Part shown: piece by piece, positions 14,732 through 27,740 of the stretch
Layout of the letters: each line of letters starts with the position of its first letter
Numbering within the stretch: the stretch's first letter is position 1
Source: Sapria himalayana
Lineage: Eukaryota; Streptophyta; Magnoliopsida; Malpighiales; Rafflesiaceae
Direction: 5' to 3'
Assembly: GCA_029783825.1 (NCBI GenBank)
Contig: JAREIK010002662.1
Span: 377,501-441,500, forward strand
Length of the DNA: 64,000 nucleotides
Notes under the pieces: model-generated
What the model was told of the DNA's origin: nothing
Seen by the model: the letters and a program-made list of their open reading frames with translations, nothing else
Databases searched by the model: none
Position numbers and translations under genes: made by a program

Positions 14732-15150
14732 CACTACAAGAAAAATCCAATATAGCTAGGGACAATTCCCTAGTTAAATGGGAAATTTCCGTCTCTAAAT
14801 GGTAAATAGCAACAGAATACCAATGGATCAGGTCCATTTCTATATTGCTCATTGCTAAATTTTAGCGACGGAAGTTTCCCTAGTTAAAAAATTAGCGATG
14901 GAAAATTTCATTGCTAAAAAAGAAAATTTTCGTAGCTAAAATAGCAAGATAAATGAAATATTCTGTCGCTAAACAAAAATAACGACGACTGAATCCCTAG
15001 CTAAAGTACCTAGCATTAGAAAATTAGCGATGGAATATCCGTCGCTAATTTTAATATTTCCCTAGCTAAAGTAGCTAAGGAAATTTCCTTCGCTAAATTA
15101 GCGAGGGATTTTTCCCTAGCTAATTTAGCAATGGAATTTTCCCTAGATAT
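14732..15150. repeat. Left terminal and subterminal repeats of CACTA 1
   Basis: The terminal CACTACAAGAAAA is followed by repeated motifs such as TAGCGACGGAA, CCCTAGCTAA and ATTAGCGATGGAA in both orientations. In En/Spm elements, subterminal repeats of this kind are the binding sites for the TNP1/TNPA-type protein. This is the end distal to the transposase promoter. Confidence 0.85.
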
Positions 15151-15169
15151 TTTAAATTCAAAAATATTA

Positions 15170-18100
15170 ATAGAATTTAAAAAAATTTTAAATTTTTTAA
15201 TTAAATAATTTATTATTTTTTAATCATATTGAATAAAATTTGAAACTATAAATAATTTATAATAAACGAAAAATAAAATCATTTAATATCTTATTCAGAT
15301 TCAATATTTTACATAATTGAAACAAAAAAATAACAAACTTTTTTTTTATTCATCAATGTATCTACCGACAGTGCATAAAATATAATATATTCATTTATTG
15401 ACATTGCTTTCTTTCCATCTGCTCCTCCGATCATCATTTTTCTAATACGACAAAGTTGTCCGAGTCACGACACAAAATATCTAGTAAAAAATCTCATCAC
15501 TTATAGAAGCTTTGTATGAGGAACAATGCGGTATCATATCTATAAGAAAATTAAACCATTCGGTCAAAAAAAGTTATATTTTGATACATATATAATCCTA
15601 TAGTATATATGTAAATATATACTAGAAATTCACTCATACATATATGACTATAGTATATGTACATATAAACAGCAGTAATAAGTGTACATATAAACTGAGT
15701 ACAAATATACTCCGTATATACGTACATAAAATTCTACAGTATTAAATGTACGTATATATTGACTTTATTCGTACGTATATATCTCAATAGGTGTTGTTGT
15801 TGCTGCTCCCATTGCCACTCCTGCCATTGCTGCCATTGCCGCTGTCACTGCCAATACCTTTGCTGTTGTCGCAGCTGCTGCCACCGTCGCTGCTGCCGAA
15901 GATGTAGCCATTGGCCGCTGTGGTGGCTATCGCTCTGCCCGCCCTGCCGAAGCTGCCACTACATGTCGCTGGGGCCACTCCCACCGTAGCTACCGCCACC
16001 GCCGGTGCCGCTACTTCCGGTTATGCGGCTGCTTCTTGTGCAGCAGCTGCTACCGCTGCTACTACTGTTGCTTTCGGTCCAGCCGTTGCCTCTGCCTCCT
16101 ATGTCGCCTCTCCTGCCGATGCCACTCCTGCCACTACTGTCGCCGCCACCTCTGCCGCCACTACTGCTTCCATAGCCGCCGCTGTCGTCACTATCGCTAC
16201 TGCTGATAATAGGCTTTTACAATCCTATAATAGGCTAAAACTCTACCCAAAAATTTCAGAGCCACACAAACATTTTCACAGATATAAAAAAAATAGCTAT
16301 TATAGACAGGAACAAACACAAATTAAAGTTGATTGTCATACAGTTTAAACTAAAATTTAATTCAATAGTATAATATTTTTATATTAAATTTAATAAAAAC
16401 TGGAACTATAAATGAAAATATTATATTAAACAAAACAAATTCATTTAAAAACTTATTCTAATACAATATTTTAAATAAAAAAATAACAAAAATTAAATTA
16501 CATCTTAGTAATCAATATATCTACCGACTGTGCATAAAGTATAATCTATCTATGCATTAATGTTACTTTATCTCACACTTCTCTTCTGATCACCAATTTT
16601 CCGCGGCAAAAAAGCTGTCCAAGTCACACTTCTTCATGTCTGTTGAAAAATCACTTCACTTATACAAGCTTCGTATAGAAAACAAAGCCATACCACATCT
16701 ATAAGAAATTTAAACCACTAAATCAAATCAAAATAAATTTAAAAAAACTATGTTTTGATAAATATATATTACTGTAGAAAAAAATGTACATATATACTAG
16801 CATTTTACTCGTATATATATTACTGTAGTATTTGTACATGTAAATTGAAGTATTATGCATACATATTTACTGATTATATTTATACTCAGTATATATGTAC
16901 ATAAAATACTGCAGAATTATAAATACATATATATTGACTATATACATACATGTATACCACATTTGTTGCTGTTCATGCTACTCACACTGTAGCTGCCACC
17001 GCTGCCGCTGCTACCTCCGCTCTTGCCACTATCGTTGCTGCCGCTGTTGTCACTGATGTCGCCACAACAGCCGCTTCCTCTGCTACCTCCGATACAGCAG
17101 CTACCACTACTACCGTTGTTGCCGCTGCTGCCGCCACTGCCTCCACTGCCTCTGCTGTCGCGACTACTGCTGCAGCTGCTGTCGCCCCTACCGACGAAGC
17201 TGCCGATGCTGGTGCTACCACTGCTGCTGCAGCCACTTCTTGCGCCACTGCCACCTCTGCCGTCACTACTGTTACTGCCACCGCTGCTGCCACTGCTGCC
17301 GCAGCTACCTCTGATGATAATAGGCTTTTACATACCTATAATAGGCTAACACTCTAGCCAAAAATTTTGGAGAAACACAGACATATTCAAAGATATATAA
17401 AAACAGTTATTAAAGACATGAACAAACAAAAATTACAATTGAATGTAATACAGTTTTAAAAAAAATAAATTAAATAATTTAATATTTTAAAAATAAATTT
17501 ACTAAAAATAGAAACTATAAATGAAAATTTAAAATTAAAAAAAAATCATTCAATAACATATTCTAATACAATATTTTAGATAACAAAAACAAAAAAAAAT
17601 AATAAAAATTATATTACATTTTATTAATCAATGTATCTACCGAATGTGCATAAAGTATAATCTATCAATGTATTGATGTTACTTTCTCTCTCACTGCTCC
17701 TCTGATCACCAACTTTCCACTGTGAAAATGCTGTCCGAGTCACAGTGCTTCATGTTTGTTGAAATATGTCTTCAATTATACAAGCTTCGTATGGGAAACA
17801 ATGCGGTACCATATCTGTGAGAAATTCAAACCACCAAATCAAATCAAAATAAATAAAAAATAACTATGTTTTGATAAATATATATTGCTGCAGTAAATAT
17901 GTATATATATACTAGCATTTCACTCATACATATATTGCTGCAGTAAATATGTACATATATACTAGCATTTCACTCATACATATATTACTATAGTATATGT
18001 ATATATAAACTACAGTATTATGCGTACATATATACTGAGTACATATATATACTCAGTATATATGTACATAAAATACAATAGTATTATATATACGTATATA

Positions 18101-18655
18101 CTGACTATATATGTATGTATATACCGCATATGTTTCCGTTGCTACTGCTCCCGCTACCGCTGCCACTCCTACTGCCGATGTTGTTGCCGCGGCCGCTACC
18201 ACTACTGCTGTCGATACCACTGCTCCCACTGTTGCTGCTGCTGCCACTGCTGGTGGTACCGTTGCTGGTGCTGCAGCTGCTGGTGCCACCGCCCTTGCCA
18301 CCACCCCTCATGCCACCACAGCCGCTGCTGCAGCTACTGTCGCTGATGCCGCCGCTACCGGTGCTGCCACTATTTCCTCTTCTGCCGCTACTACCACAGC
18401 TACCGTAGATGTCGCCTCAGTCGCTGCTGCCAGTGCTACTGCTACTATCACTGTTGCCTCTTCTGCTACCACCACAACCATCACTGCCATTTTTGTCGCT
18501 GTTGTCGCTGCTGATTATAGGTTTTTACATACCTATAATAGGCTAAAAATCAACCCAAAAAATTAAGAGACACTAAAACATATTCACAGATATATAAAAA
18601 CAAATATTACAGACATGAACAAACACAAATTAAAGTTTATTTTCATACAGCTTCA
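15170..18655. repeat. Three tandem 1.1-1.2 kb units with GC-rich triplet tracts
   Basis: Three diverged copies of one unit lie head to tail. The marker CTACCGA...GTGCATAAA occurs at 15362, 16521 and 17637, giving periods of about 1159 and 1116 bp. Each unit has, in order: an AT-rich lead, the marker, a conserved block with TACAAGCTTCGTATG-like sequence, an alternating ATATAC/GTACATA segment with inverted repeats, then a GC-rich degenerate GCTGCCACC triplet tract (about 15786-16207, 16960-17312, 18125-18512). The tract ends in GATAATAGGCTTTTACA followed by CCTATAATAGGCTA. Unit 3 has an extra internal duplication of about 55 bp near 17885-17985. The triplet tracts are open in several frames on both strands as Ala/Thr/Val or Leu/Pro peptides, so the frames are compositional. 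The array lies between the transposase genes and the left end. Confidence 0.88.
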
Positions 18656-19067
18656 CCAAAAATCCAAAAGATGTCCAGCAATTATGTTTATAGATAAAGC
18701 GAGTACAAAAATAAAATGTTTTTAGAAAAATAAAGATAAGATAAGATAGCACTCTTTTTGATAAAGCTAAAATCAGTAAATATGGGACCCATGCATTGGA
18801 AGGACCATAGAAACATCTAAATTCTTTGAATCAGGATTTTTTTCTTTTCTTTCACTTAATGTGTCATGCAAAGATTCATTATTTGGTTAATCAAAAAAGT
18901 AAAGAACTAAACCAGAATAAAAAAATTGATACTTGCAACAAAATATCATAATTATTTACTACACATAGACAAAAATAAATAATAGTTCATAAATAATTCT
19001 CATACTCAATCATCCTCATAATTTGTAGGGAATGCTAGCCTTTCCTATGAGGATTCACAGCTGGATC
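18656..19067. other. AT-rich spacer inside CACTA 1
   Basis: It separates the tandem triplet-tract array from the 3' end of the TNP1-like gene. I see no coding sequence or repeat in it beyond A-rich composition. It probably holds the 3' untranslated end of the minus-strand gene. Confidence 0.5.
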
Positions 19068-20873
19068 TTAGGATGCTATCGGATGTGCCAATGCTGCTAA
19101 CTGTGACTCCATATAGGACATCTGTTGTTGATTTACTTTTTTAATTTCTTTAATTTCTTGTATTTCTTCCATCAAATTAGTTATTTGTTCATCCTTCTTT
19201 TTCGGTTCGGTCTCCATATCTACAATACGTTCATTTGTTTCATGTGCTTGTTGTTCGACCGCCTCATCCACCATTACTGAGATAGATGAATTAGAAGCAC
19301 GACTGCTACAACAAAATATCACTCCCTTAGAGCTAATTTCGTACACTCGCTGCATCTTTTGACCTCCTATTGTCTCCAAATAAATTGGATCATAGTCAAT
19401 TGGTTGAAGATTCATAGAACCCTCAACTTGTTGATGAGTAGCTATCACACGTTCCTCCGTTAGGTCCTGAGATAAAATGGAGATAAAAACTATTCTAGAT
19501 TTACAAAAAATAAAATAAATATTTTGCATTCAAAATAATTGTGATAATGTACTGTAGTTTTATAAAGTCTAATTAATATAACAATTTATTACTGCAACCT
19601 TCTGAGACTTGTTGTTAACATACTGATCATCAACTTTATTCACATACATCTTTTTGAAAATCTCATAGAAATTTGGATCTTGACCCAATTCTCCAGCCAA
19701 GAATATGTTTTTATTAATTCATAAAAAAACAAATGATAAAAAAATTTAACAAAATTATTAAAACCATGCAGAGATTATATTTATTGGACTATTAGGACAA
19801 CCACAAAATATAGATATGTTTAGAATTTTAAATTTGTACCAAATCTCGAGCGTACTCGATGCTCGACTTTGAACCTCCTGTGTGTTGACAAATTTTTGTA
19901 TCTTGTCCAGCAACCTCACTTCGTCGATTTTTGTTGGCAATATCTAATTTTTTTTCTTCACATCTAGCTCCTCCCAATAATTAAGCCCCTCGGGCCAGTC
20001 TTCCTCAGATATAAAATCAAGCCTTTCATTAATTTTCTTTAATTTATGAACAAAATCAGAATACCATTGAGCAGTTTTGATCTCTCATAATGACTTTATC
20101 TTTCCATCAAATTTGGGTGGCCATGTGTACTGATTCTATAAAAAAAATGATAGAAGAATTTATATTAACAACAAGAACATAATTATTTACTGCTTGAATA
20201 ATAACCAACATAAAAGTTAAGTAATTAGATAGTTATTTTTCAATTCTTTGTTTTGTTTTTTTTACATGAAACTCATTAAAATATGACTCCTTTGTTGATT
20301 GAGAAACTTTCTTCCAGGAGAAAGCTTTGGCATCAACCATTTTATTGAAAGCCTTTGTAATTATAGTTGAATACTTGTGAGATGGAATAAAACTGTACAA
20401 ATAAATAAATAACATAGAAAACAAGCAAATCATAACAATATAAAAAAAACCACTGGCAGTAACATCAAAATTTTTTTTTAAATCAATTTTGCATATTTCT
20501 TTTATCTCTCATCCACAATATCAATTTCTAACTTTGTGCTGACTTTAGAGGAAGACACATCATTTGATGATGTCATTGGTATTGTAAATAGGATAACAAT
20601 TAGTGTAAATTGTGGCATAGAAGATTGAGATGGATCAAAAGTGTGAGTAGGAAGCACAATTGGTGGTGGGCTCACATCTGATAAAGGTGTTAGTAGAGGT
20701 CTAAATGATGGAGATGGTGATAGAAATGGAGATGATGATTGTGATGTTGAGGTCGGGATATGGTGGCTATGAGATGGTACTAATTCTGCAATATTATGTA
20801 ACATACTAGATGAATTTGGTTCATTTCTGTGTCCATGTCCAGCTTCACCACGACCACGTCCTTTAGGCACCAT
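19068..20873 (-). pseudogene. TNP1-like CACTA accessory protein (Transposase_24 type), decayed
   Basis: The chosen start is the ATG at 20873-20871, giving MVPKGRGRGEAG and then a Ser/Pro/His-rich N-terminal region to about 20502. After a probable intron, 20433-20233 carries DAKAFSWKKVSQSTKESYF, typical of the plant Transposase_24 (En/Spm, Ptta) family. The minus strand at about 19990-19850 carries the family signature around HTGGSKS, although the longest open frame there is shifted relative to it. The C-terminal piece (19529-19068) has LTEERV and a Lys/Glu-rich coiled coil near residues 100-140 of that frame. In the family this protein binds the subterminal repeats and works with TNP2. It lies just downstream of the TNP2-like gene on the same strand. 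Pieces are separated by introns and at least one frameshift. The exon structure is my inference. Confidence 0.7.
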
Positions 20874-21013
20874 CTGCTGTACAAAATAAAACAAAGAACA
20901 AAAAATAGAAAAATGATGAACAAGTATGCATTTTCGAATAAAACACACCGATAGATTTCAATAAAATATAAAACATCTTTGATAGTTTAAATTTATGATA
21001 AAATTATAATAAT

Positions 21014-24000
21014 TTAATTATCGGCATCACTGTCATCCTCTAATGGATCTTTTGATATTTCGTCTGATTCCAATAGAAGTTCGAACTCATCTTTAGATAG
21101 AAATTGATCATCTTCAATTTCTATTGTGTCACCATTTGAGTCACATAAATTTTTTGGATCTTCATCTACATTCAAAGGCTTAATATTATTTATGTCATTT
21201 TTCTGGAATGCTGCTGCAATTTCTACGTCTGCACTTCTTTGTTGCGATGTTGATACTTCAAATTTTGATCGTGCTTTGATCTTGAAAATCACCCACTAAT
21301 CTCTCTTTTCACGAGATAAACTCAGATATGTACAATAATATACCCGAGCAACTTGAAATACCATAATAAATAGCTCGTTGTGATTATATCTGCGTTTATA
21401 GTTAACATCCACTAGCTTATAATCTGAATGAATCTTTGTGCCCACATTGGTGTAGGATCAAACCACTCGCACTTAAATAATACAATCCTATTATTTTTGA
21501 GTCCAGGATACTCCAACTCAATAACTTCTTTGAGTTGACCATAATGATCAATCTCATCTGCACTATTCATTGTTATTTTAGAAGAACTGTGCCCGATTGT
21601 ATGAAATTTATATCCATTAACAAAATACCCAAGATAGGTTGTCACATATTGAAATGGGCCTTTACTTAGATTCTGAATAAAAATATTTGAATCTCCATTT
21701 GAATGATCAATTACCTATGACATTAATTTAAAAAAATTGATATTAACAAATAAAAGATAATAATAAATTAAATAATTCAAAATTTAAAACTTAATAATTC
21801 TCACATAATTTTTGAACCAATTTGCAAATTTAGCTTCTAGCATATAATCGACATCATTACTGGGAATTACTGGTTGCCTATATTTTAACTGCTCAACATA
21901 AATACTGCACAAATATAAAAAGATACAAAAATATATATTAATTTTTAATAATTCCTATTAAAGATAGATTAAACTATGATTAAACCTGCAACTATTTTGT
22001 GTATACATACTCAATGTATGGTGCAATCTCTTCACAATTAAGTAAAACGTAGCTCCTGGTTTCTTTGTACTCTTCATCTGTCATACATCTTTTCATTGCT
22101 CTTCCAATTGTTTTTCCAGGGTGCTTGAAGATAGATAGTTTGGCCACAAAATCATCTTCTACTATCACATGACCTTCATAATTCCACGACACATTTTTAT
22201 TCTTTGTATTGACATGATCATCAAAATAATAAGAACAAAATGATGATGCTTCTTCTAATAAATATGCATTGCAAATTGAACCTTCAACTTTTGCCTTGTT
22301 TCTAACATTCAATTTCAACTTACGAAGATACCTACAACCATAATGTTAGGTTTCAATTTGATTAAATTACAATATTACTTAAAGTATGAAATAATAAAAC
22401 ACAAAAAATTAGATGTATTTACCTCTCAAAAGGATACATCCACCTGAATTGCACTGGCCCTGCAATCCTTGCTTTATATGCCAAATGGACAGGCAAATGC
22501 TCCATTGAGTAAACAAAAATCGGTGGGAATATCCATTCTAACTTACAAATAATAAGTGGAATGTCATTCTTCAGCCTAACCATGACATCTATTTTGATTG
22601 TGGTTGTAGTTAGCTCTTTGAAAAACAAACTTAGTTCTGTAAGGACCTTCCAAATACTTTGTGGAAGTAATTCACGGAATGCAATTTGTATTAATCTCTG
22701 CATAAATACATGATAGTCATAAATTTTCATTCCAAATAACTTAAGATTCTTCATATCTACACATCTTCCCATATTTGACACATATCCATTAGGGAATTTC
22801 AAATTTTTAACCCATTCACAAAATATCTGTCTTGCCTTCTTATCAAGTGTGTAGCAAGCTTTAGGAAATTTTCTTGTCTCTTCATTCAGTTTCAATTCAG
22901 GCGGCTGACAATAATCATTCAGCAATTGTCTTGATTTTAAATTGTCTTTTATTTTTTCGGCTACATTAAGGACAGTGTTGAAAACATTGTCAAAACTTTT
23001 TTATCAATATGCATTACATCTAAGTTATGACGAATTAAATTGGACTTCCAATAGGGCAAAGTCCCAAAATATACTACGTTTCCTCCATCCAAATAATTTG
23101 CTTATTGGTCAATTACTTCCAGTAGCATCCCTTTTAGTTACATTCTTCAAACCCAAACTATGAATCTCTATAATAATATCATCTCATGAACGAACAACTG
23201 GTGCAACTGTCATCACAATTTTCTTTCTTTGAAATGCAATTCTATTTCTTTGAAATGAATGATTCGCAGGTAGAAACTTACGATGGTTATCAAACCATGA
23301 TTATTCACCACTAAATTTGAAGGTAAATGCATCCGAATTTTTCATGCAATATGAGCATGTGAATCATTCTTCAGTACTCCAGCCAGACAACATTGAATAT
23401 GCAAGAAAGTCACTTACCATCCACATAAGGGCTGCTCACATAATGAAATTTTACTTCTTTGAGATATCATATGTATTCATGCCAACATTTCATAAATGAT
23501 TTAGCTCTGCAATAAGAGGCTGTAAGAATACATCCAGCATGTCTTTTAGATTTTTTGGCCCTGGAACCAAAATTGACAAAAACATATACTGCTCCTTCAT
23601 ACACAACCACGGAGGCAAGTTATAAGGTGTCACAATCACTGGCCATGTTGAATACTGTTGTCCATATTGCCCAAATGGCTGAAATCCATCAGTGTAGAGA
23701 CCTAATCTCACATTTCAACTTTCTGCTACAAAATCTTGATGTATATATTAAAATGCTTCCAAGCAGGTGAATCTGATGGATGATGCATTACTCCTTCTTC
23801 AACCTCATGCTCGGAATGTCACCTCATATCATTTGCTGTAGCATTTGATGCATATAGTCTCTGTAATCAAGGAATTAATGGAAAATAATACATCTTCTTG
23901 ATGACAACCTTCAATTTTTTCGCATTTCTACAGCATGAGGTGCCTTCCTAAATTGAGGATGGTCACAAAACTTATAGCTAATTAAATCACTATCACCGCC

Positions 24001-24682
24001 CCAATATAACATGCATCCATTTAAACAACAATAAATTTTTTCCTCTGGTTGTCCCATTCCTCGTAGTAACTTCTTAGTATTGTAAAAGTTGTTAGTGATT
24101 AAATTATTATCCGGGACAATCTCATTCATCAGTTTTGTCAGCTGATCAAATAATTTCTCAGACATGATTTTCTGACTTAAGGCTCATTAGTCTAGCCACA
24201 AGTGACAATAGAGAATGTGTTTTACAACCCGGCCACAACTTTTTATTTGTAGCTTTAAGTATTTCATAAAATTTCTAAGCTTCAGGATTAGGTAGTTCAT
24301 CCATGTAATCCATATTGAAGTCAGGACCAGCAGCTACCATGACCATTGTATGGTATGTGTTTTATGATTTTTCACCACAAGCAAACAATGCAATACCCTC
24401 ATTTTGGTAAATATTCAGAGCCTTTGTACTTTTCCCATGATAAATCCAAACAAAATAATTTGGCACAAATCCATATTTTGCCAAATGATATCTTATAGTG
24501 TTTGCATAATGAAAAAGGATATTCTGACACTTTTGATGATGACATGGACACTTAATTTTTTCTCCATCCTTCAATCTCGATTGACTACATGCAAAATTAA
24601 TGAAAGTTTCAAGCCCAATCAAAAAATCTTTATTGAAAAATCCATTTATAACCCTTTTGTACATCCACTGACGATCTCTCAT
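21014..24682 (-). pseudogene. TNP2-like CACTA transposase, decayed
   Basis: Domains appear in family order on the minus strand. A transposase-associated domain is at 24682-24362, with CPCHHQKCQN as its Cys/His cluster. The TNP2 core is spread over about 24165-22926 in several frames, with LYTDGFQPFGQYGQQYSTWP and LVPGPKNLKDMLDVFLQP at 23711-23490, and a WFDNHRKFLP block near 23310. DUF4218 is at 22925-22419 (MGRCVDMKNLKLFGMKIYDYH) and 22318-21992, split by a likely intron at 22418-22319. DUF4216 is at 21645-21412, and the acidic C terminus at 21292-21014. TNP2 proteins cut and join the element ends in the nucleus. In-frame stops and a frameshift in the core (for example near 23190 and 23060) make this copy non-functional. 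Confidence 0.88.
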
Positions 24683-24969
24683 TTTACCCTGTTTTATTTA
24701 CAAAAATAATGCCCAATCATTAATATAAATAAAACATTCTAATACTTCAAAATATACAAAGAATAAAATTAAATTACTTACAGATGAATATTTAAAATTT
24801 AAATTTCATGAATATCGAGGCAAGGCGTTTGCACAATCTACATTAATAGATAACATAATTTTTAGCACGATAAAGATTAAAAGATATCTTAGTTATGCTA
24901 GATAAAGGGTGCAAAGTGCAATAATGCACAAGAAAAGAAAGCAAAAAAATACATTTAATGTTTGAAGGA

Positions 24970-25047
24970 GGAGAGGGATAGAGAGAGAGAGAGAGAGAGA
25001 GATAGATAAGGTGAGGAGAAAGAGGGGTAGAGAAATCATGAGATGAG

Positions 25048-25096
<49 letters not shown>

Positions 25097-25290
25097 AAAG
25101 AGAGAGAGAGGGATGGAGGGAGAGAGAGAGAGGGAGAGAGAGAGAGAGAGAGAGAAGGGTGGAGAGAGAGAACAAGCAAGAAAGGAGCTAGAAAAAAAAA
25201 TTCATGAGAGAGTGTGTGACATAAAGAAAAAGAGGAAGAGAATGACTGAAAGAATTATAGAGGGAGAGAGAGACACATAGAGAGTGCAGT
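24970..25290. repeat. (GA)n microsatellite cluster
   Basis: Runs of GAGAGA with short interruptions such as GGGAG and AAAGAGAG lie just upstream of the TNP2-like gene on its strand, where it reads as (CT)n. CT-rich leaders are common near plant promoters and 5' untranslated regions, but nothing here proves that role. The Ser/Leu open frame across it is an artefact. Confidence 0.85.
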
Positions 25291-25559
25291 GTTAGAATGA
25301 AGAATTATATAAAAGAAAATATAAGTTCTTCAGTACAAACCTATCAAATATTACATTTTTTGTTATACATAAGTTCATATTTGAGCCTGAGGCCCAAGGG
25401 CTGAGATTAGGTAAGAGTATGACCCTTATTTGTATTATACCATATAATAGCCGGATCAACGGACACTCTCATGCTATGTGCTTACATATTGTTGATATTA
25501 TATCTTTAGCCGTTTTATTTCAAGTTGGTGCAACAAAATAGTATTATCCCATATATAAT

Positions 25560-26965
25560 TATATGTTAGGATACATATAGTAAATGTAATTATAAATAGT
25601 TACATTTAGTTTAACATATAATTATATATAGATATATGCATACAAGTAGTTATAAGTAAATATTAATAAATGTATACAAAGTTATAAACAATTATATAGA
25701 TTTACATATATGTATACATAATTAAAAATAAAGTTATATTTATTTATATAAAGTTTTTTATTAGTATACAAATATTTATATATAGTTATACATATTTAGT
25801 TAAACATTATGTTGTATGTTTATATACATATAATTATAAATATAGTTACATGAGGTTATACATATAGTTATACGTATTGTTAAACTTATATTTTTACATA
25901 TATGTATTTATATTTTTGCATATGATTTCATATATTTATACATATAGTTATGTATAGGTATGGATATACTAAAATAGAATTTGTATACTAATATATAAAA
26001 ATGTATATTAAATACATGTTGTTAATCATATATATAAATATAGTTATGTATAAAGTTTTTATCATTATACATATAGTAAGATAGAATTATTTATAGTTAT
26101 ATGTTATTATACATATAATATATATAGTTATACAAATTTATATATCATTAAAGATTTAGTTATATATATATATATATATATTCATACGAGTAGTTATATT
26201 TAGTTATACATAAATATATACAATGTTATAAACAAATATATAGATTTACATATATGTATACATATATGTATAAATAGTTAAAAATATAGTTATATTTAAT
26301 TATATAAAATTTTATTTAGTTTTATAAATATTTATATATATACATATATAATTAAACATAATGTTTTATGTTTTAATACATGTAATAATAAATATAGTTA
26401 CACGTGGTTATACATTTAGTTACACATATAGTTATACTTATATTTATACATGCAGGTATATATATTTATTCATATAATTTTATATATTTATACATATAAA
26501 TATGTATATTAAATATACATATAATATATATATTTTTATATGCTAATATATACAAATGTATATTAAATATAAAATGTAAATTATATATTTAAATATAGTT
26601 ATGTATAAAGCTGTTATAGTTATATATATAATAATATACAATTATTTATAGTTATATGTTATTATACATATAGTATATACAACTATTAATATTTTTATAT
26701 ATTTAATCATATAGTTATATATAAATATATTCATACAAATAGTTATACACAAATATATAAAGTTATCAATAAATATATAGATTTACATATATGTATACAT
26801 AGTTATAAATATAGTTATATTTAATGTTGTAGAGTGTTATATAATTATACAAATATTTATACATAGTTATACACATATAGTTAAATATAATATTGCATGT
26901 TATTATACATGTAATTATAAATATAGTTACATGTGGATATACATATAGTTACACAAATACTTATA
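25560..26965. repeat. AT-rich tandem array, about 540-bp unit, 2.5 copies
   Basis: The marker ATAGATTTACATATATGTAT recurs with its TTTACA at 25701, 26245 and 26782, giving periods of 544 and 537 bp. Each unit continues through ATAAATATAGTTACATG/GTGG and TACATATAGTTA blocks. The third copy is truncated near 26965. Within each unit, short TATAGTTATA and ACATATAT motifs are themselves repeated. It is non-coding and lies inside CACTA 1 upstream of its transposase gene. Confidence 0.85.
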
Positions 26966-27707
26966 ATTCTAAACACTTAAAATAATCAAATCCTACTTTC
27001 ATTATCATGATAAAGATTTTTGAATCCAATATTTCTAAAAAGTTATTAGTTGGATGGTTTGTGACATCATTAAATGGGTGCAAGCCATGGGATTGAACCT
27101 ATTATTGTTCTTTGAAGAAGTATATTTTGGCAAACTCTATGAGAAAAAAAATTGATTTTTGATTTCTAAAAACTATTATTTTAGATTTAAATTTTTTAAA
27201 AACTTATGTGAGATAAACAAAGTTGATGCATTACTGTGGAACAAAAGTGGATAAAAGTTATAATATTATAGGAAAAAATTTTAAGGGGAACCAAAATGAA
27301 AATAATTATATTTTTTTACAATTTTTAATTTTTAATATAATATTTGGGGACCCAAATCCTAAATATTTATGATTTGGGTCTTCCAAATTCTTATATTGAT
27401 AATTACCTAACTTTATTTATACGGAATGCATATACTCAAGTATGCATATGAGTTTATGTAGAAACTCATTATTTCATAAACAAAAACATATGCATATGGA
27501 GTTCATAAATACTCTGTATGCATAAACATATGCATAAACTTATTTTTTGCATATTGAGTAAGCTGAAACGAGTTTATGCATAATGTTTTTTTTTTAATTA
27601 TATTGGGATAATTATGAGTATCCGAATATAGGTACTAAAATATAACCCAAATCATATATATATATTTTTTGGATTCCATAACATAATTATCCATTATATA
27701 TATGTAT

Positions 27708-27740
<33 letters not shown>

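Noticed and set aside
15759..18566. Ala/Thr/Val-rich and Leu/Pro-rich open frames of 60-150 codons on both strands
   Set aside because: They sit exactly on the GC-rich triplet tracts of the tandem module, are open in several frames, and repeat in all three copies without a conserved start.
24843..25175. 110-codon Ser/Leu frame upstream of the TNP2-like gene
   Set aside because: It is the minus-strand reading of the (GA)n microsatellite.
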